From DAOUKH01 sp964291475 (GTDB lineage Bacteria; Chloroflexota; Dehalococcoidia; SHYB01): DNA of 64,000 nt. How positions within the stretch are numbered: the first letter of the stretch is position 1; every line of letters begins with the position of its first letter. The notes beneath the pieces were generated by a model that searched no databases, had not been told where the DNA came from, and was given only the letters and a program-made list of their open reading frames with translations. Below, one piece after another: positions 36,668-45,529 of the stretch. A program made the translations under genes and the position numbers. Where the stretch lies: positions 77,603 through 141,602 of the forward strand of contig OZ220066.1 in NCBI GenBank assembly GCA_964291475.2, written 5' to 3'.

Positions 36668-37564
36668 CTACGAGGAGCCGTTGCCCAGAAAATCCAGGAT
36701 GACCTGAGCCAGCCGGTGCGGCGCCCATTCCACTACGTCGCCGCCCGTGTCTTCCATGGTGACGAGGGAGCCGTCGGCCAGGAGATCCGCGACAAGCCGA
36801 CCCTGGCGGCCAAGGTGCTCTTCCGCCTCAGTGGCCAGCTCCACCACCAACGTCCTGGCCTCGATGCGGCTCAGCGCGGCTCCGAAATCAAACCCGATGT
36901 TGGCTCGGTAAACCCCACGAACGCTGTCCCGCGCCTGCATGAAATCGACCGCACGGTCCGCCAGTACCCTGAGCGCGTCGGGGGAGAGTTTTCGGGCAGC
37001 GAGCACCTTCTCGTTCCACCATATCCCGCTCAGGCTGACGTAGCTGGAAGCCCACTCCCCGAGCAGGCGCGGCTCTTCGGACAGGGTTTCGCCGCTCTTT
37101 GGTTGCCGGCCCATGATGGCGTGAACGGCGGCGTGGCGCTTCTCTCGGTCGACGATGATGCTGTGCGTCTCGCCGCACAGTATCACGCTCCCCACACGCC
37201 GCGGCCACCCGGACGCAAGCGACGCCGCGACCTTGTTCCCGGTGCCCAGTCCGAAGATGTCCGCTCTGGCAATGCCAAGGGCGTCCTGGAATTGAACGAC
37301 GCTGAGAGCCAGGTCCTCCATCGTCGCCTGGGCAGGCAGCCGGTCCGAGCCGCCGGAGTCCAGCAGGTCGGGAGCGAAAACACGGTAGCGCTTGGCAAGT
37401 AGGGGAATGAGGCCCGTGTACACCCGAGACGACCGAGAGCTCGGATGGAAGAGGACCAGAGGACTGCCTTCGCCGTCCGCCGCGTAGTGGATCTGCCCCA
37501 TGGGCGTGTCAACGTATGATCGCTTCAAGCCGACCTCCGGTTCGGCAAAGGGCTCACCACCCAT
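36668..37564 (-). CDS. Alpha/beta-hydrolase-fold protein lacking the nucleophile serine
   Basis: 298 residues from ATG 37564 (MGGEPFAEPEVGLKRSYVDT); the longer open frame upstream overlaps the SDR gene and has no protein-like sequence. Fold motifs: LVLFHPSSRSSRVY (oxyanion region), RVFAPDLLDSGGSDR and DIFGLGTGNKVAASLASGWPRRVGSVIL. The nucleophile elbow reads G105-L-G107-T-G109, so the usual Ser is Gly, and the C-terminal region GGDVVEWAPHRLAQVILDFL lacks a clear catalytic His. It is probably a non-classical or non-hydrolytic member, between an SDR and two CoA-transferases. Confidence 0.75.
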   Translation of the reverse strand: MGGEPFAEPEVGLKRSYVDTPMGQIHYAADGEGSPLVLFHPSSRSSRVYTGLIPLLAKRYRVFAPDLLDSGGSDRLPAQATMEDLALSVVQFQDALGIARADIFGLGTGNKVAASLASGWPRRVGSVILCGETHSIIVDREKRHAAVHAIMGRQPKSGETLSEEPRLLGEWASSYVSLSGIWWNEKVLAARKLSPDALRVLADRAVDFMQARDSVRGVYRANIGFDFGAALSRIEARTLVVELATEAEEHLGRQGRLVADLLADGSLVTMEDTGGDVVEWAPHRLAQVILDFLGNGSS

Positions 37565-37614
37565 CCGGGCCGCGAAACTGAGCGTGCCCGAGCCGCGGCT
37601 CGCCCCCAGGCCCT

Positions 37615-38433
37615 TCACTTCGGCAGTATCACTCGCAGGTCGCTGCCCGGCTGCGCTCCGCCCGTGAGGCGGATGGCCTGGCCAGTAATGTAGGACGACG
37701 CGTCGCTGACTAGGAACAGCGCAAGCGCGGCGACCTCCTCGGGCGTACCCAGGCGGCCCAGCGGCGTGCGGCTCAGCGCCTTTTGCTCGAGGGCGGGATC
37801 CGCCTTCATCGCCGCGTCCACGGCTGCCGTTCTGATCAGGTAAGGCACGATGGCGTTGAACCGCACTTGGGGAGCAAGCTCGGCGGCCAGCGTCCGGGTG
37901 ATACTGATCACTCCCGCCTTTGGAGCGCCGTAGTGCGCGTACCATGGCAACGGGCCAATGCCGGCAATATCCGCGACGTTGACGACAGCCCCGGAGCCCC
38001 GCTCCAACATGTGCGTCCCGACCGTACGACAGCCCAGATACGTTGTCTTGAGGTTCTGCTGGACGCCCTCGTTCCAGCGTTGCGGCGTCAACTCCAGGAA
38101 GGGGGTGGGAACGGTGCCCCCGCCCACGTTGTTGACGAGCCCGTCCACCGTTCCAAAGGCGCTCACAGCCTGGGCAAGGAGCGATTCCACATCATCTCTG
38201 CGCCGCATGTCCCCGACGACGCACAGGGTTCGCCCTCCAAGGGCTTCCAGGTCCGCGGCCACGCCCCTGAGCTGGGTCTCGCTCGCCTCGGGGTCCTTGA
38301 CGTTCATGCCGGCAAGGACCACGTTTGCTCCGGCTTCCGCGAATGCGGTGGCGATGGCTCGACCGATGCCCTGGCCGGCGCCGGTGACGATGGCCACTTT
38401 TCCTTTGAGTGAGAATCGGTCCAAGATCGCCAT
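37615..38433 (-). CDS. Short-chain dehydrogenase/reductase
   Basis: 272-residue SDR; ATG 38433 chosen because the conserved protein begins MAILDRFSLKGKVAIVTGAG there. TGAGQGIGRAIA binds the cofactor, NNVGGG follows, and the catalytic site reads WYAHYGAPKAG (YxxxK). The Ser usually 12-13 residues before Tyr is replaced (VNVADIAGIG). The C-terminus SSYITGQAIRLTGGAQPGSD is typical. It starts 38 bases after the permease gene ends and is probably cotranscribed with the transporter and CoA-transferase genes, acting on the same substrate pathway. Confidence 0.85.
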   Translation of the reverse strand: MAILDRFSLKGKVAIVTGAGQGIGRAIATAFAEAGANVVLAGMNVKDPEASETQLRGVAADLEALGGRTLCVVGDMRRRDDVESLLAQAVSAFGTVDGLVNNVGGGTVPTPFLELTPQRWNEGVQQNLKTTYLGCRTVGTHMLERGSGAVVNVADIAGIGPLPWYAHYGAPKAGVISITRTLAAELAPQVRFNAIVPYLIRTAAVDAAMKADPALEQKALSRTPLGRLGTPEEVAALALFLVSDASSYITGQAIRLTGGAQPGSDLRVILPK

Positions 38434-38471
38434 GGCTCTCAGCGTTTCTGCTTGGCCGGCTGCATCGAGTC

Positions 38472-39389
38472 TCAGGCGCCGGACGCTCGCAACCTCGGGT
38501 CGAGCACGTCTCTCAGGGCGTCCCCCAAGAGGTTGAAGGCCAGCACCGTAGCGGTGATGGCCAGCCCTGGAAAGAGGGCGATCCAGGGGGCCTGGATCAT
38601 ATACTGCCGTCCCGCGCCGGACAGCATGTTGCCCCACGTCGGCGTGGGAGGCGGCGGTCCCAAGCCCAAGAACGAAAGGGATGCCTCGGCGATGATCGCG
38701 AATCCCAGGTTGATCGTGACCAGCACGATGATTGGAGAGGTGACGTTGGGGAGGATATGCCTGAAGGCGATCCGCCAGCCCGAGCTGCCTATCGCACGGG
38801 CCGCCTCCACGTACATCAGCTCCTTGGCAGAGTACACATCTGCTCGGACAACGCGGCTGGCGATGGGCGTCAACACGAAGCCAAGGGCTAGGATGACGTT
38901 CTGGAGGCCAGACCCCAGCACGGTGACGACAACCATCGCCATAAGGAGTAAGGGAACGGACATGATGGCGTCCATGATCCGCTGTACTACCATATCGAAC
39001 TTGCCGCCGATGTAGCCGGAGGCAAGGCCCCAGAGGGCGCCGTGGAGGATTCCCGCGGCAACGGAGGCCACTCCCACCAACAAAGACACGCGCGTTCCGT
39101 GGAGCACGCGGCTAAAGGTGTCGCGACCCACATCGTCGGTGCCGAAGAGGTGTTTCCAGCTCGGGCCCTGCAAGCGGTCTATGGGGTTGATCTCAGAGAA
39201 CCCGAAGGGGGCGATAAGATCGACAGTGATCGCGGCGAAGGCGACCGCGAGAATCACCACGGCGCCGGCGGCCCCCAGAGGCTTGCGTTTCGAGAAGCTC
39301 CAGATCATGGCCGGCACCGTGAGATACAACCGTCGTGGGGCCAGCAGCCGCACGGCTTCTACGCCACCAGTTTGCGGTGGATGATCCAT
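38472..39389 (-). CDS. Peptide/nickel-type ABC transporter permease (DppC-like)
   Basis: 305-residue inner-membrane permease of the OppC/DppC type. The start ATG 39389 overlaps the stop of the DppB-like gene (TGATG), so a longer start at 39419 is rejected. An N-terminal hydrophobic segment (AAGAVVILAVAFAAITVDLIAPF), LFGTDDVGRDTFSRVLHGTRVSL and the EAA-type loop EAARAIGSSGWRIAFRHILPN, which contacts the ATPase, are present. It ends FNLLGDALRDVLDPRLR. No ATPase genes are nearby, so ATPase subunits must be supplied from elsewhere. Confidence 0.9.
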   Translation of the reverse strand: MDHPPQTGGVEAVRLLAPRRLYLTVPAMIWSFSKRKPLGAAGAVVILAVAFAAITVDLIAPFGFSEINPIDRLQGPSWKHLFGTDDVGRDTFSRVLHGTRVSLLVGVASVAAGILHGALWGLASGYIGGKFDMVVQRIMDAIMSVPLLLMAMVVVTVLGSGLQNVILALGFVLTPIASRVVRADVYSAKELMYVEAARAIGSSGWRIAFRHILPNVTSPIIVLVTINLGFAIIAEASLSFLGLGPPPPTPTWGNMLSGAGRQYMIQAPWIALFPGLAITATVLAFNLLGDALRDVLDPRLRASGA

Positions 39390-40339
39390 CAAGCGTACCG
39401 AATACGTGGGTCGAGCCACGCCACGACGAGGTCAACGCTCAAGTTCACGAATACCACCATCATGGCGAAGAATATGGTGACCGCTTGCAGCGCCGGGTAG
39501 TCCCGCTGAGCGATGGAGTTGACGGTGTGCAAGCCGAGGCCCGGGATCGTGAAGATGGTCTCGATGATGATGGCGCTGGCCATGAGGTTGGCGAAGATCA
39601 CGCCGCCAACCGCCACCGTTGGCCCCATGGCATTCTTCATCGCATGGATGAAGATGACCCTGCGTTCCATGAGGCCTTTGGCCCTGGCGGTCCGCACGTA
39701 ATCTTGCCTGAGCACCTCAAGCAGCGATGAGCGGATGAACCGGGCCAGGATGCCCGCGACGATGGCTCCGGACACGACCGCCGCCGGGAGGACCTGCTCC
39801 AGGTTGGTCAGGGGGTTGTCCAGGAAGTCTTGATAGGGTATTGGGGCGCTGTATCCCCACCATCTCGCGGGAAAGACGATCACCAGCGTCGCAATCCAGA
39901 AGCCCGGCACGGCTAATGCGGTGACGGCGAAGACCCTGGTAACGTAGTCGACGATCGTATCTTGCCTGAGTGCGGAGACGATCCCCGCGGGCACCGAGAT
40001 CAGAAGGGCGATGACCATGGCGAGCCCAGCAACCTGAAGGGTTATGGGCGCCCGCCGTAAGACCTCGTCAATCACCGGCTCGCCGTCGAGGAATGAATCC
40101 CCTAGGTCGCCCCTCGCGAACCGGCCAAGCGTGACGAAGTACTGCTTGACGACCGGCTCGTCGATACCGAGGTCGGCGCGCAGGCGAGCCTCGACTTCAG
40201 GATCGCCCGAGGACGACGCTTCAATCAGCAGGGCATCGACGGCGTCTCCCGGCACAAGCCGGATCAGGGAGAACACCAGCGTGAAAACGAAGAACGCGAC
40301 GGGAATAATTAGGAGGAGCCGTCTGACGACGTACGTCAT
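39389..40339 (-). CDS. Peptide/nickel-type ABC transporter permease (DppB-like)
   Basis: 316-residue permease of the OppB/DppB type: N-terminal MTYVVRRLLLIIPVAFFVFTLVFSLIRLVPGD, about six membrane segments, LLEVLRQDYVRTARAKGLMERRVIFIHAMKNAM (EAA loop) and C-terminal LVVAWLDPRIRYA. It lies 44 bases after the binding-protein gene and is translationally coupled to the DppC-like gene. The periplasmic loop DALLIEASSSGDPEVEARLRADLG is longer than average but usual for the family. Confidence 0.9.
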   Translation of the reverse strand: MTYVVRRLLLIIPVAFFVFTLVFSLIRLVPGDAVDALLIEASSSGDPEVEARLRADLGIDEPVVKQYFVTLGRFARGDLGDSFLDGEPVIDEVLRRAPITLQVAGLAMVIALLISVPAGIVSALRQDTIVDYVTRVFAVTALAVPGFWIATLVIVFPARWWGYSAPIPYQDFLDNPLTNLEQVLPAAVVSGAIVAGILARFIRSSLLEVLRQDYVRTARAKGLMERRVIFIHAMKNAMGPTVAVGGVIFANLMASAIIIETIFTIPGLGLHTVNSIAQRDYPALQAVTIFFAMMVVFVNLSVDLVVAWLDPRIRYA

Positions 40340-40383
40340 AGGCTCCTCCCAATTATGCGCTGTTTACCCCGCCGAGCGTGTGT

Positions 40384-42096
40384 TTAGTTGTCGAACCAGA
40401 GCCGTTCGTGGTCCCGAACGTAGGTATTGATGGGCTGGACTTTGTACCGGCCCGAGTCACTCGTCCTGAGGTCTGCGTCCGCGACCGCCCACGTGAGGGA
40501 GTCGGCTACGCGCTGGAGCACTAGCTGATTGGTCAGGATATAGTCCTGGATTGCCTTGACCTTGACTTGCCGCGCCGCGTCGTCGCCGGTTGCGAGCATG
40601 TCATCGATCATCGCGTCAAGTTCCGGATCAGCCAGGCCGGAGCTGTTCTTGGCTCCGGTGGAATGGTAGTTGTTGTTCATGTAGGACTCCGGGCTGTTCG
40701 CTCCACCGAAGCCCCAGGCGACGTCCCTGTACGCCACGTCCTCGGTATGCTTTTTGAAGGAGGCGAAGTCCGGTTCCACGTTGGACACGACCTTGAAACC
40801 CAGAGCCTTCATCTCCTCGATGAATACCTCGACGTTGGCCTCGTAGTCACGCTGGAACTTGACGGAGTCCACGTGCAACTCGTAGCCCTCCGGTACGCCG
40901 GCCTCCCTGAGCAAGGCTATGGCCTCTTCAACGTCATACCGGTAGGAGTACTTCTCGGCGGCCAACTCTTCAGGGGTCAAGGCCCAGGCCGTGCCATGCT
41001 GACCGGAGACCGGACCCGCCCACTGACCGAGGCCGCCGAACGCCGCTTGAATGTGGGCGTCGAGGTCCATTCCAAGGGCGATGGCTTTGCGCACTCGAAC
41101 GTCCTGGAACAACGGATTGTTCTGGTTGTAGTAGAGGACGTAGGAGCTCTGCCACAGGTACTCGATCACTTGGGCGTCGGGTCTCGCTCTCTGTACCTCC
41201 TGCACCTCTTCGTTGAACAAGTACTCGATGTAGTTCAGCTTGCCGGTAACGGTCGCGGCCGTCCGGGCCGCTCGGTCCGGGATGATCAAGCTTTCGGTGG
41301 CATCGACGTAGGGCAACTGGTTCCCGACGTGGTCTTCCTTCCAGTAGCTGTCGTTCCGGTCCATGAAGACGCCGACGTCTTTTTCCAACCGGTTCAGCGT
41401 GAAAGGCCCGGTGCCGATCGCCTGGGTGTTGAGGTCTTCGGTTTCGGGGGCCACGATGAGGGCCTCCCGTCCCGCCATGGCGAACGGAAGCAGTACGTCG
41501 ACCTGGCTCGTATTGATGACGAAGGTGTACGGGTCCGGGGTCTCGAAGCTCACGACGTTCTTATACGTTGTCTTGTAGGAGCTTCCCTCGCCGGAGAGCC
41601 TTTCCAAATTCCACTTGATGTCTTCCGAGGTCAGCTCGCGTCCGTTGTGGTACATGACTCCAGTGTTCAGCTTGAACGTCATGCGCTCCCCGTTGTTGGA
41701 GAGGGTGACCCCCTCAGCAATGTCCGGCACGGTGATGACGTCGTTGGCCGTTTCGAGTGTATCGAGCTTCATCAGGCGATTGTAGATCGGGCTCACCGAC
41801 TGCGCCGTCATGTGGTTCCCGTAGTGGGGATCCAGGTTCGGCAGGTTGGGACAGCACCAGGCCCAGGAGATGGAGCCGCCGTACTTGGCGCTGAACGCCG
41901 GCGTGGCGGTGGGCGCGGGAGCGGCAGTGGCAGTGGGTTCCGGCGTTGCCGTGGGCTGCGGGACCGCCGTCGGCGGGGGCGAAGTCGGGACCGCGGTCGG
42001 GTCGGTTCCTCCGCCGCAGGCCGCAACCACCATCGAGACGATAACCCCAAGCGCCAATAAGAACCCGAGTGCCTTTCGGCTGCTTATCGTTCCCAT
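40384..42096 (-). CDS. Peptide/nickel-type ABC transporter substrate-binding lipoprotein
   Basis: 570-residue SBP_bac_5 lipoprotein. The signal peptide ends at lipobox MVVAAC (Cys27) and is followed by a Pro/Thr/Ala-rich linker (about 31-69) that tethers the binding domain. Motifs: MTFKLNTGVMYHNGRELTSEDI, IGTGPFTLNRLEKD, FQDVRVRKAIALGMD and a C-terminal QRVADSLTWAVAD. It is the first gene of the minus-strand operon, preceded by a GGAGGGGG ribosome site and a 331-base divergent spacer. Ligand unknown; family members bind peptides, opines, nickel chelates and other small molecules. Confidence 0.9.
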   Translation of the reverse strand: MGTISSRKALGFLLALGVIVSMVVAACGGGTDPTAVPTSPPPTAVPQPTATPEPTATAAPAPTATPAFSAKYGGSISWAWCCPNLPNLDPHYGNHMTAQSVSPIYNRLMKLDTLETANDVITVPDIAEGVTLSNNGERMTFKLNTGVMYHNGRELTSEDIKWNLERLSGEGSSYKTTYKNVVSFETPDPYTFVINTSQVDVLLPFAMAGREALIVAPETEDLNTQAIGTGPFTLNRLEKDVGVFMDRNDSYWKEDHVGNQLPYVDATESLIIPDRAARTAATVTGKLNYIEYLFNEEVQEVQRARPDAQVIEYLWQSSYVLYYNQNNPLFQDVRVRKAIALGMDLDAHIQAAFGGLGQWAGPVSGQHGTAWALTPEELAAEKYSYRYDVEEAIALLREAGVPEGYELHVDSVKFQRDYEANVEVFIEEMKALGFKVVSNVEPDFASFKKHTEDVAYRDVAWGFGGANSPESYMNNNYHSTGAKNSSGLADPELDAMIDDMLATGDDAARQVKVKAIQDYILTNQLVLQRVADSLTWAVADADLRTSDSGRYKVQPINTYVRDHERLWFDN

Positions 42097-42427
42097 TAGA
42101 AATACCCCCTCCCCTCAACACTTGCCCGACCCTACACTCGAGTCGGGATTCGGCACGAACCGGGCCACCGATGGCGCATGATCCAAACTCGACCGCCACT
42201 CGGGGCCGAAAACTACCAAGTCGAGGCCCCTTTTGTCAAGCGACACTTGTTGCGGGCGCAAGCGCCGCTCTCACGGGGTCATCGCCGGAAGTCGCAGCCG
42301 CCGCCGGATGCCCCATGGCCGACGACCGCGCATGGGAGAAACAGCACGGCAAGGCCCTGATGTGTGCTAGGATGGCGAATCCGGTCTGCTGAGGCGACAT
42401 CCGCTCCAGAAAAGGAGGGGAAGTTTT
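42097..42427. other. Divergent intergenic region
   Basis: 331 bases between the minus-strand binding-protein operon and the plus-strand ThDP enzyme. It must hold both promoters. A TAGGAT at 42368-42373 is a possible plus-strand -10, with no convincing -35. A GGAGGGG ribosome site precedes 42428. No repeat or small gene recognised. Confidence 0.5.
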
Positions 42428-44095
42428 ATGGGGCAAGCTACCGCGGGTCAGATCCTGGCCCAAGCCCTTGCGGCGGAAGGCGTGGACACGTTCTTTCACC
42501 TCCTGGAGCGGGAACGTCTCGTCTATGATCTGACCACGGCGGGGCTGAGAGCGGTCCTCGTCCGCAACGAGCTGGCCGGGGGAATGATGGCGCACGGCTA
42601 CAGCCGGGTGGCCGGCAAGCCGGGCGTAGTTCTCACGGCTCCCGGCCCCGGCACCGCGAACCTCGTCCCGGCCCTGGCCAACGCCCTCGCGGACGCTTCC
42701 CCCGTCATCGCCTTGGGAGCGTCGGCTCATCTGCTGGACCGTCACACCGGTACCTTTCAAGAAATGGACCAGGTGAGATTGATGGAGCCGGCCACGAAAT
42801 GGGCTGCCCAACTCACCCATCCCCACAGGATTGCCGAGTACGTCAGCTCGGCGTTCCGCCATGCGCTTGCCGCTCCCCAAGGGCCGGTGTATCTCGACTT
42901 GCCCGCGGACGTCGCGGAACAGGGACCGCCGATAGACGAAGAGCAGGCGAAGCGGCCCACCAACTACCGGACACAGGCGCGGCCGCATGCCGATCCTGCT
43001 CTCGTCGAGCAGGCGATCGAGTTGTTGGCCCAGGCCGACAAGCCCCTCGTTGTCACGGGCAGCGGCGTGCTGTGGTCGGGCGCCAGCAGCGAGCTGCAAG
43101 ATTTCGTCGACCTCACGGGGACCCCCTTTTTCACGACGCCTCAAAGTCGCGGGGTCATTCCTGAAGACCATCCTCTCTTCTTTGGCGGGGCTCGGTCGAT
43201 GGCGTTTCGAGAGGCGGATGTGGTGCTGGTGGTGGGCACACGAGCCAATATCATCTCGACCTTCTTCTTGCCGCCCCGGTGGAATCCGGACGTGAAGATC
43301 ATCGCGGTGAATCTGGACCCGACGGAGATCGGCAAGAACGCCCCGGTGGAGGTCGGCCTGTACGGCGACGCTCAGGCGGTGTTGCGCCAGCTCACCGATG
43401 CAGCCAGGGGCCGCTTCGAGCCGGGCCGGTCCGAATGGGTCAGCGCCCTCGCCAAACGCGACGCCAGCCGAGCGGAGCGCGAGGCACAGCACCTCAACTC
43501 CGACCAAACGCCGATCCACCCGCTCCGATTGTGCCGCGAAGTCCGAGCTTTCATGGACCGCGACGCCATACTCGCCCTGGATGGGAATGAGACGCTGGTC
43601 TATGGCAATCAATCGATCCCGACTTTCGTGCCAGGGCACCGGCTCACTCCAGGGCCTCATGGCACCATGGGTGTGGGCGTGCCTTTCGGGATCGGGGCCC
43701 AGCTCGCCAAGCCCGACAAGCAGGTTGTGGTCCTCACCGGAGATGGGGCGTTCGGCTGGTATGGCATCGAGGTCGATACGGCAATCCGCTACCAGCTTCC
43801 GGTGCTGTTCGTGATTTGCAACAATGGAGGGTATGCGGCGGCTTTCGAAGGGATCGATAACCCGCAGCGCGAACTAGGCTTCACTCGGTACGACCGGATG
43901 ATGGAAGCCCTGGGAGGCCACGGCGAGTTCGTTGAGCGCCCGGAGGACATCCGGCCTGCCCTCGAACGGGCCCAGGCCTCCGGCAAACCCGCAGCGGTAA
44001 ACGTCATCACGGACCCCTACGCCAGCGCCAGCACCGCCGCGTTCTTCACCAGGCCGGACCGCCAGGGCGTCGGTGACGTCGGGTGGTATCTCTAG
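42428..44095 (+). CDS. Thiamine-diphosphate enzyme, oxalyl-CoA decarboxylase/2-hydroxyacyl-CoA lyase-like
   Basis: 555-residue ThDP-dependent enzyme of the acetolactate synthase superfamily. N-terminal Pyr domain with catalytic Glu48 (VRNELAGGMMAHGYSRVAG), central domain, and C-terminal PP domain with the ThDP motif LTGDGAFGWYGIEVDTAIRYQ to VICNNGG (about 437-470). The GDGAFGWYGIEV form is closer to oxalyl-CoA decarboxylase/HACL (GDSAFGFSGMEV) than to acetolactate synthase. A CoA-transferase follows 102 bases later, like the oxc-frc pairing, so decarboxylation or cleavage of a 2-oxo/2-hydroxyacyl-CoA is the best guess. Other ThDP decarboxylases remain possible. Confidence 0.8.
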   Translation: MGQATAGQILAQALAAEGVDTFFHLLERERLVYDLTTAGLRAVLVRNELAGGMMAHGYSRVAGKPGVVLTAPGPGTANLVPALANALADASPVIALGASAHLLDRHTGTFQEMDQVRLMEPATKWAAQLTHPHRIAEYVSSAFRHALAAPQGPVYLDLPADVAEQGPPIDEEQAKRPTNYRTQARPHADPALVEQAIELLAQADKPLVVTGSGVLWSGASSELQDFVDLTGTPFFTTPQSRGVIPEDHPLFFGGARSMAFREADVVLVVGTRANIISTFFLPPRWNPDVKIIAVNLDPTEIGKNAPVEVGLYGDAQAVLRQLTDAARGRFEPGRSEWVSALAKRDASRAEREAQHLNSDQTPIHPLRLCREVRAFMDRDAILALDGNETLVYGNQSIPTFVPGHRLTPGPHGTMGVGVPFGIGAQLAKPDKQVVVLTGDGAFGWYGIEVDTAIRYQLPVLFVICNNGGYAAAFEGIDNPQRELGFTRYDRMMEALGGHGEFVERPEDIRPALERAQASGKPAAVNVITDPYASASTAAFFTRPDRQGVGDVGWYL

Positions 44096-44197
44096 AGATG
44101 CCGGCCGGCGATGCCGCCCACCGGCGGCACCCTCTGCCGGCCCTGGCAAGCGGCACGCGGGGACGAGCACCCTTGGGTGCTCGGAGGAGGTAACCTG

Positions 44198-45427
44198 ATG
44201 CCGGCAGTGCTGGAAGGCATTCGAGTTCTCGATTTCTCGCGTATCGGCGCCGGGCCGCTCAGCGCTCAGATGCTGGGGGACCTGGGCGCGGACGTCATCA
44301 AGGTGGAGGACGTAGAGGGCGGCATGCTGGACCGCCGCGTGACCTACCCCTGGTTGAACGACGAAGCGCTGCTCGTCCTGCAAATGAACCGGAATAAGCG
44401 CAGCATCGCCGTCGACATCAGCAGCCCTGAAGGCAAGGACATCATCTACAAGCTTGCGCGACAATCGGATGTCGTGGTCACGAACTTCCGGCCCTCGGTG
44501 AAAAAGCGCCTGAAGGTCGCCTACGAAGACCTTCGCCGCTTGAACGAGAAGATCATCTACGTCTCCGTCTCCGGCTTCGGCGACACCGGGCCCTACTCGG
44601 AAAAGAAGGGGCAGGACCTTCTCGCCCAGGCCATGAGCGGGGCCATGTGGATGAACAGCTTTGCCGATAACCCGCCCATTCCCATCGGGACCCTCATCGC
44701 CGACCTGGACACGGCGAAGCTGTCGGCCTATGGAGTCCTCGCCGCCCTCATCGCACGAGAGCGTTTCGGCGTGGGGCAAGAAGTGCAGGTCTCCTTGCTC
44801 GACACCATGGTCGATCTGCAGATGCACGACGCCTTCTATCAGCTCAATGGGGGCGGCATGTATCGCCGCGGCCGTCATGGCAGGGGAAACAGTTTCGGTT
44901 CGGGAGTCCCGTACGGGGCGTACGAGACCAGCGACGGCAAGTGGATCGCCATATCCGCCGGACTCGCCGAGGTCTGCTACGCCCTGGGTATCGAGGACCT
45001 GTCCCAGGACCCCCGCTACGACACGTGGGAGAAGCAGCGAGAGCACCAGGAGGAGCTCTGGCGGTTCGTTGAGCGGGCGATGGCCGAGCACACGGCGGAG
45101 CAGGCGCTGGGTCTATTCGAGGCCGCCGATATTTGGGCGGCGCCGGTCTACGACTACGAGGAAGTTTTCCTTGACCCCCAGGTGATCCACAATAAGATGC
45201 TGATCGAACTGGAAAACCCCCGAGGCGGGACGTATAAGACCACGGGCATGCCGGTGAAGTTGTCGCAGACGCCCGCCGGACCGCGCAGGCGCCCACCCCG
45301 CTATGCCGAGCACACGGCGGAAGTGCTCGAGTCGTTGGGCTACTCGCCGAGTGAAATCAAGAGGCTGGCCGAGAAGAGAGCCGAGAAGAGCGTGGTCGTC
45401 TTGGGCGAGTTGCCGGCGGACTCGTAG
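44198..45427 (+). CDS. Family III CoA-transferase (CaiB/BaiF)
   Basis: 409 residues from ATG 44198 after GGAGGAGG; an earlier in-frame ATG at 44111 has no ribosome site and adds non-family sequence. MPAVLEGIRVLDFSRIGAGPLSAQ, LGADVIKVEDVEGG, NFRPSVKKRLKVAYEDL and GFGDTGPYSEKKGQDLLAQA are family motifs. VSLLDTMVD contains Asp202, the expected nucleophile, unlike the two minus-strand transferases. It probably loads CoA on the substrate of the preceding ThDP enzyme. Confidence 0.85.
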   Translation: MPAVLEGIRVLDFSRIGAGPLSAQMLGDLGADVIKVEDVEGGMLDRRVTYPWLNDEALLVLQMNRNKRSIAVDISSPEGKDIIYKLARQSDVVVTNFRPSVKKRLKVAYEDLRRLNEKIIYVSVSGFGDTGPYSEKKGQDLLAQAMSGAMWMNSFADNPPIPIGTLIADLDTAKLSAYGVLAALIARERFGVGQEVQVSLLDTMVDLQMHDAFYQLNGGGMYRRGRHGRGNSFGSGVPYGAYETSDGKWIAISAGLAEVCYALGIEDLSQDPRYDTWEKQREHQEELWRFVERAMAEHTAEQALGLFEAADIWAAPVYDYEEVFLDPQVIHNKMLIELENPRGGTYKTTGMPVKLSQTPAGPRRRPPRYAEHTAEVLESLGYSPSEIKRLAEKRAEKSVVVLGELPADS

Positions 45428-45529
45428 CGGGACAATCGAGAGCTTTATCTGCCAAACCCCTCATGATCCGACCAAGGCCCGGTTGGCATCCTATGCACCG
45501 CGGCCTGCGCTGGCAAACGCGGTAATCGA

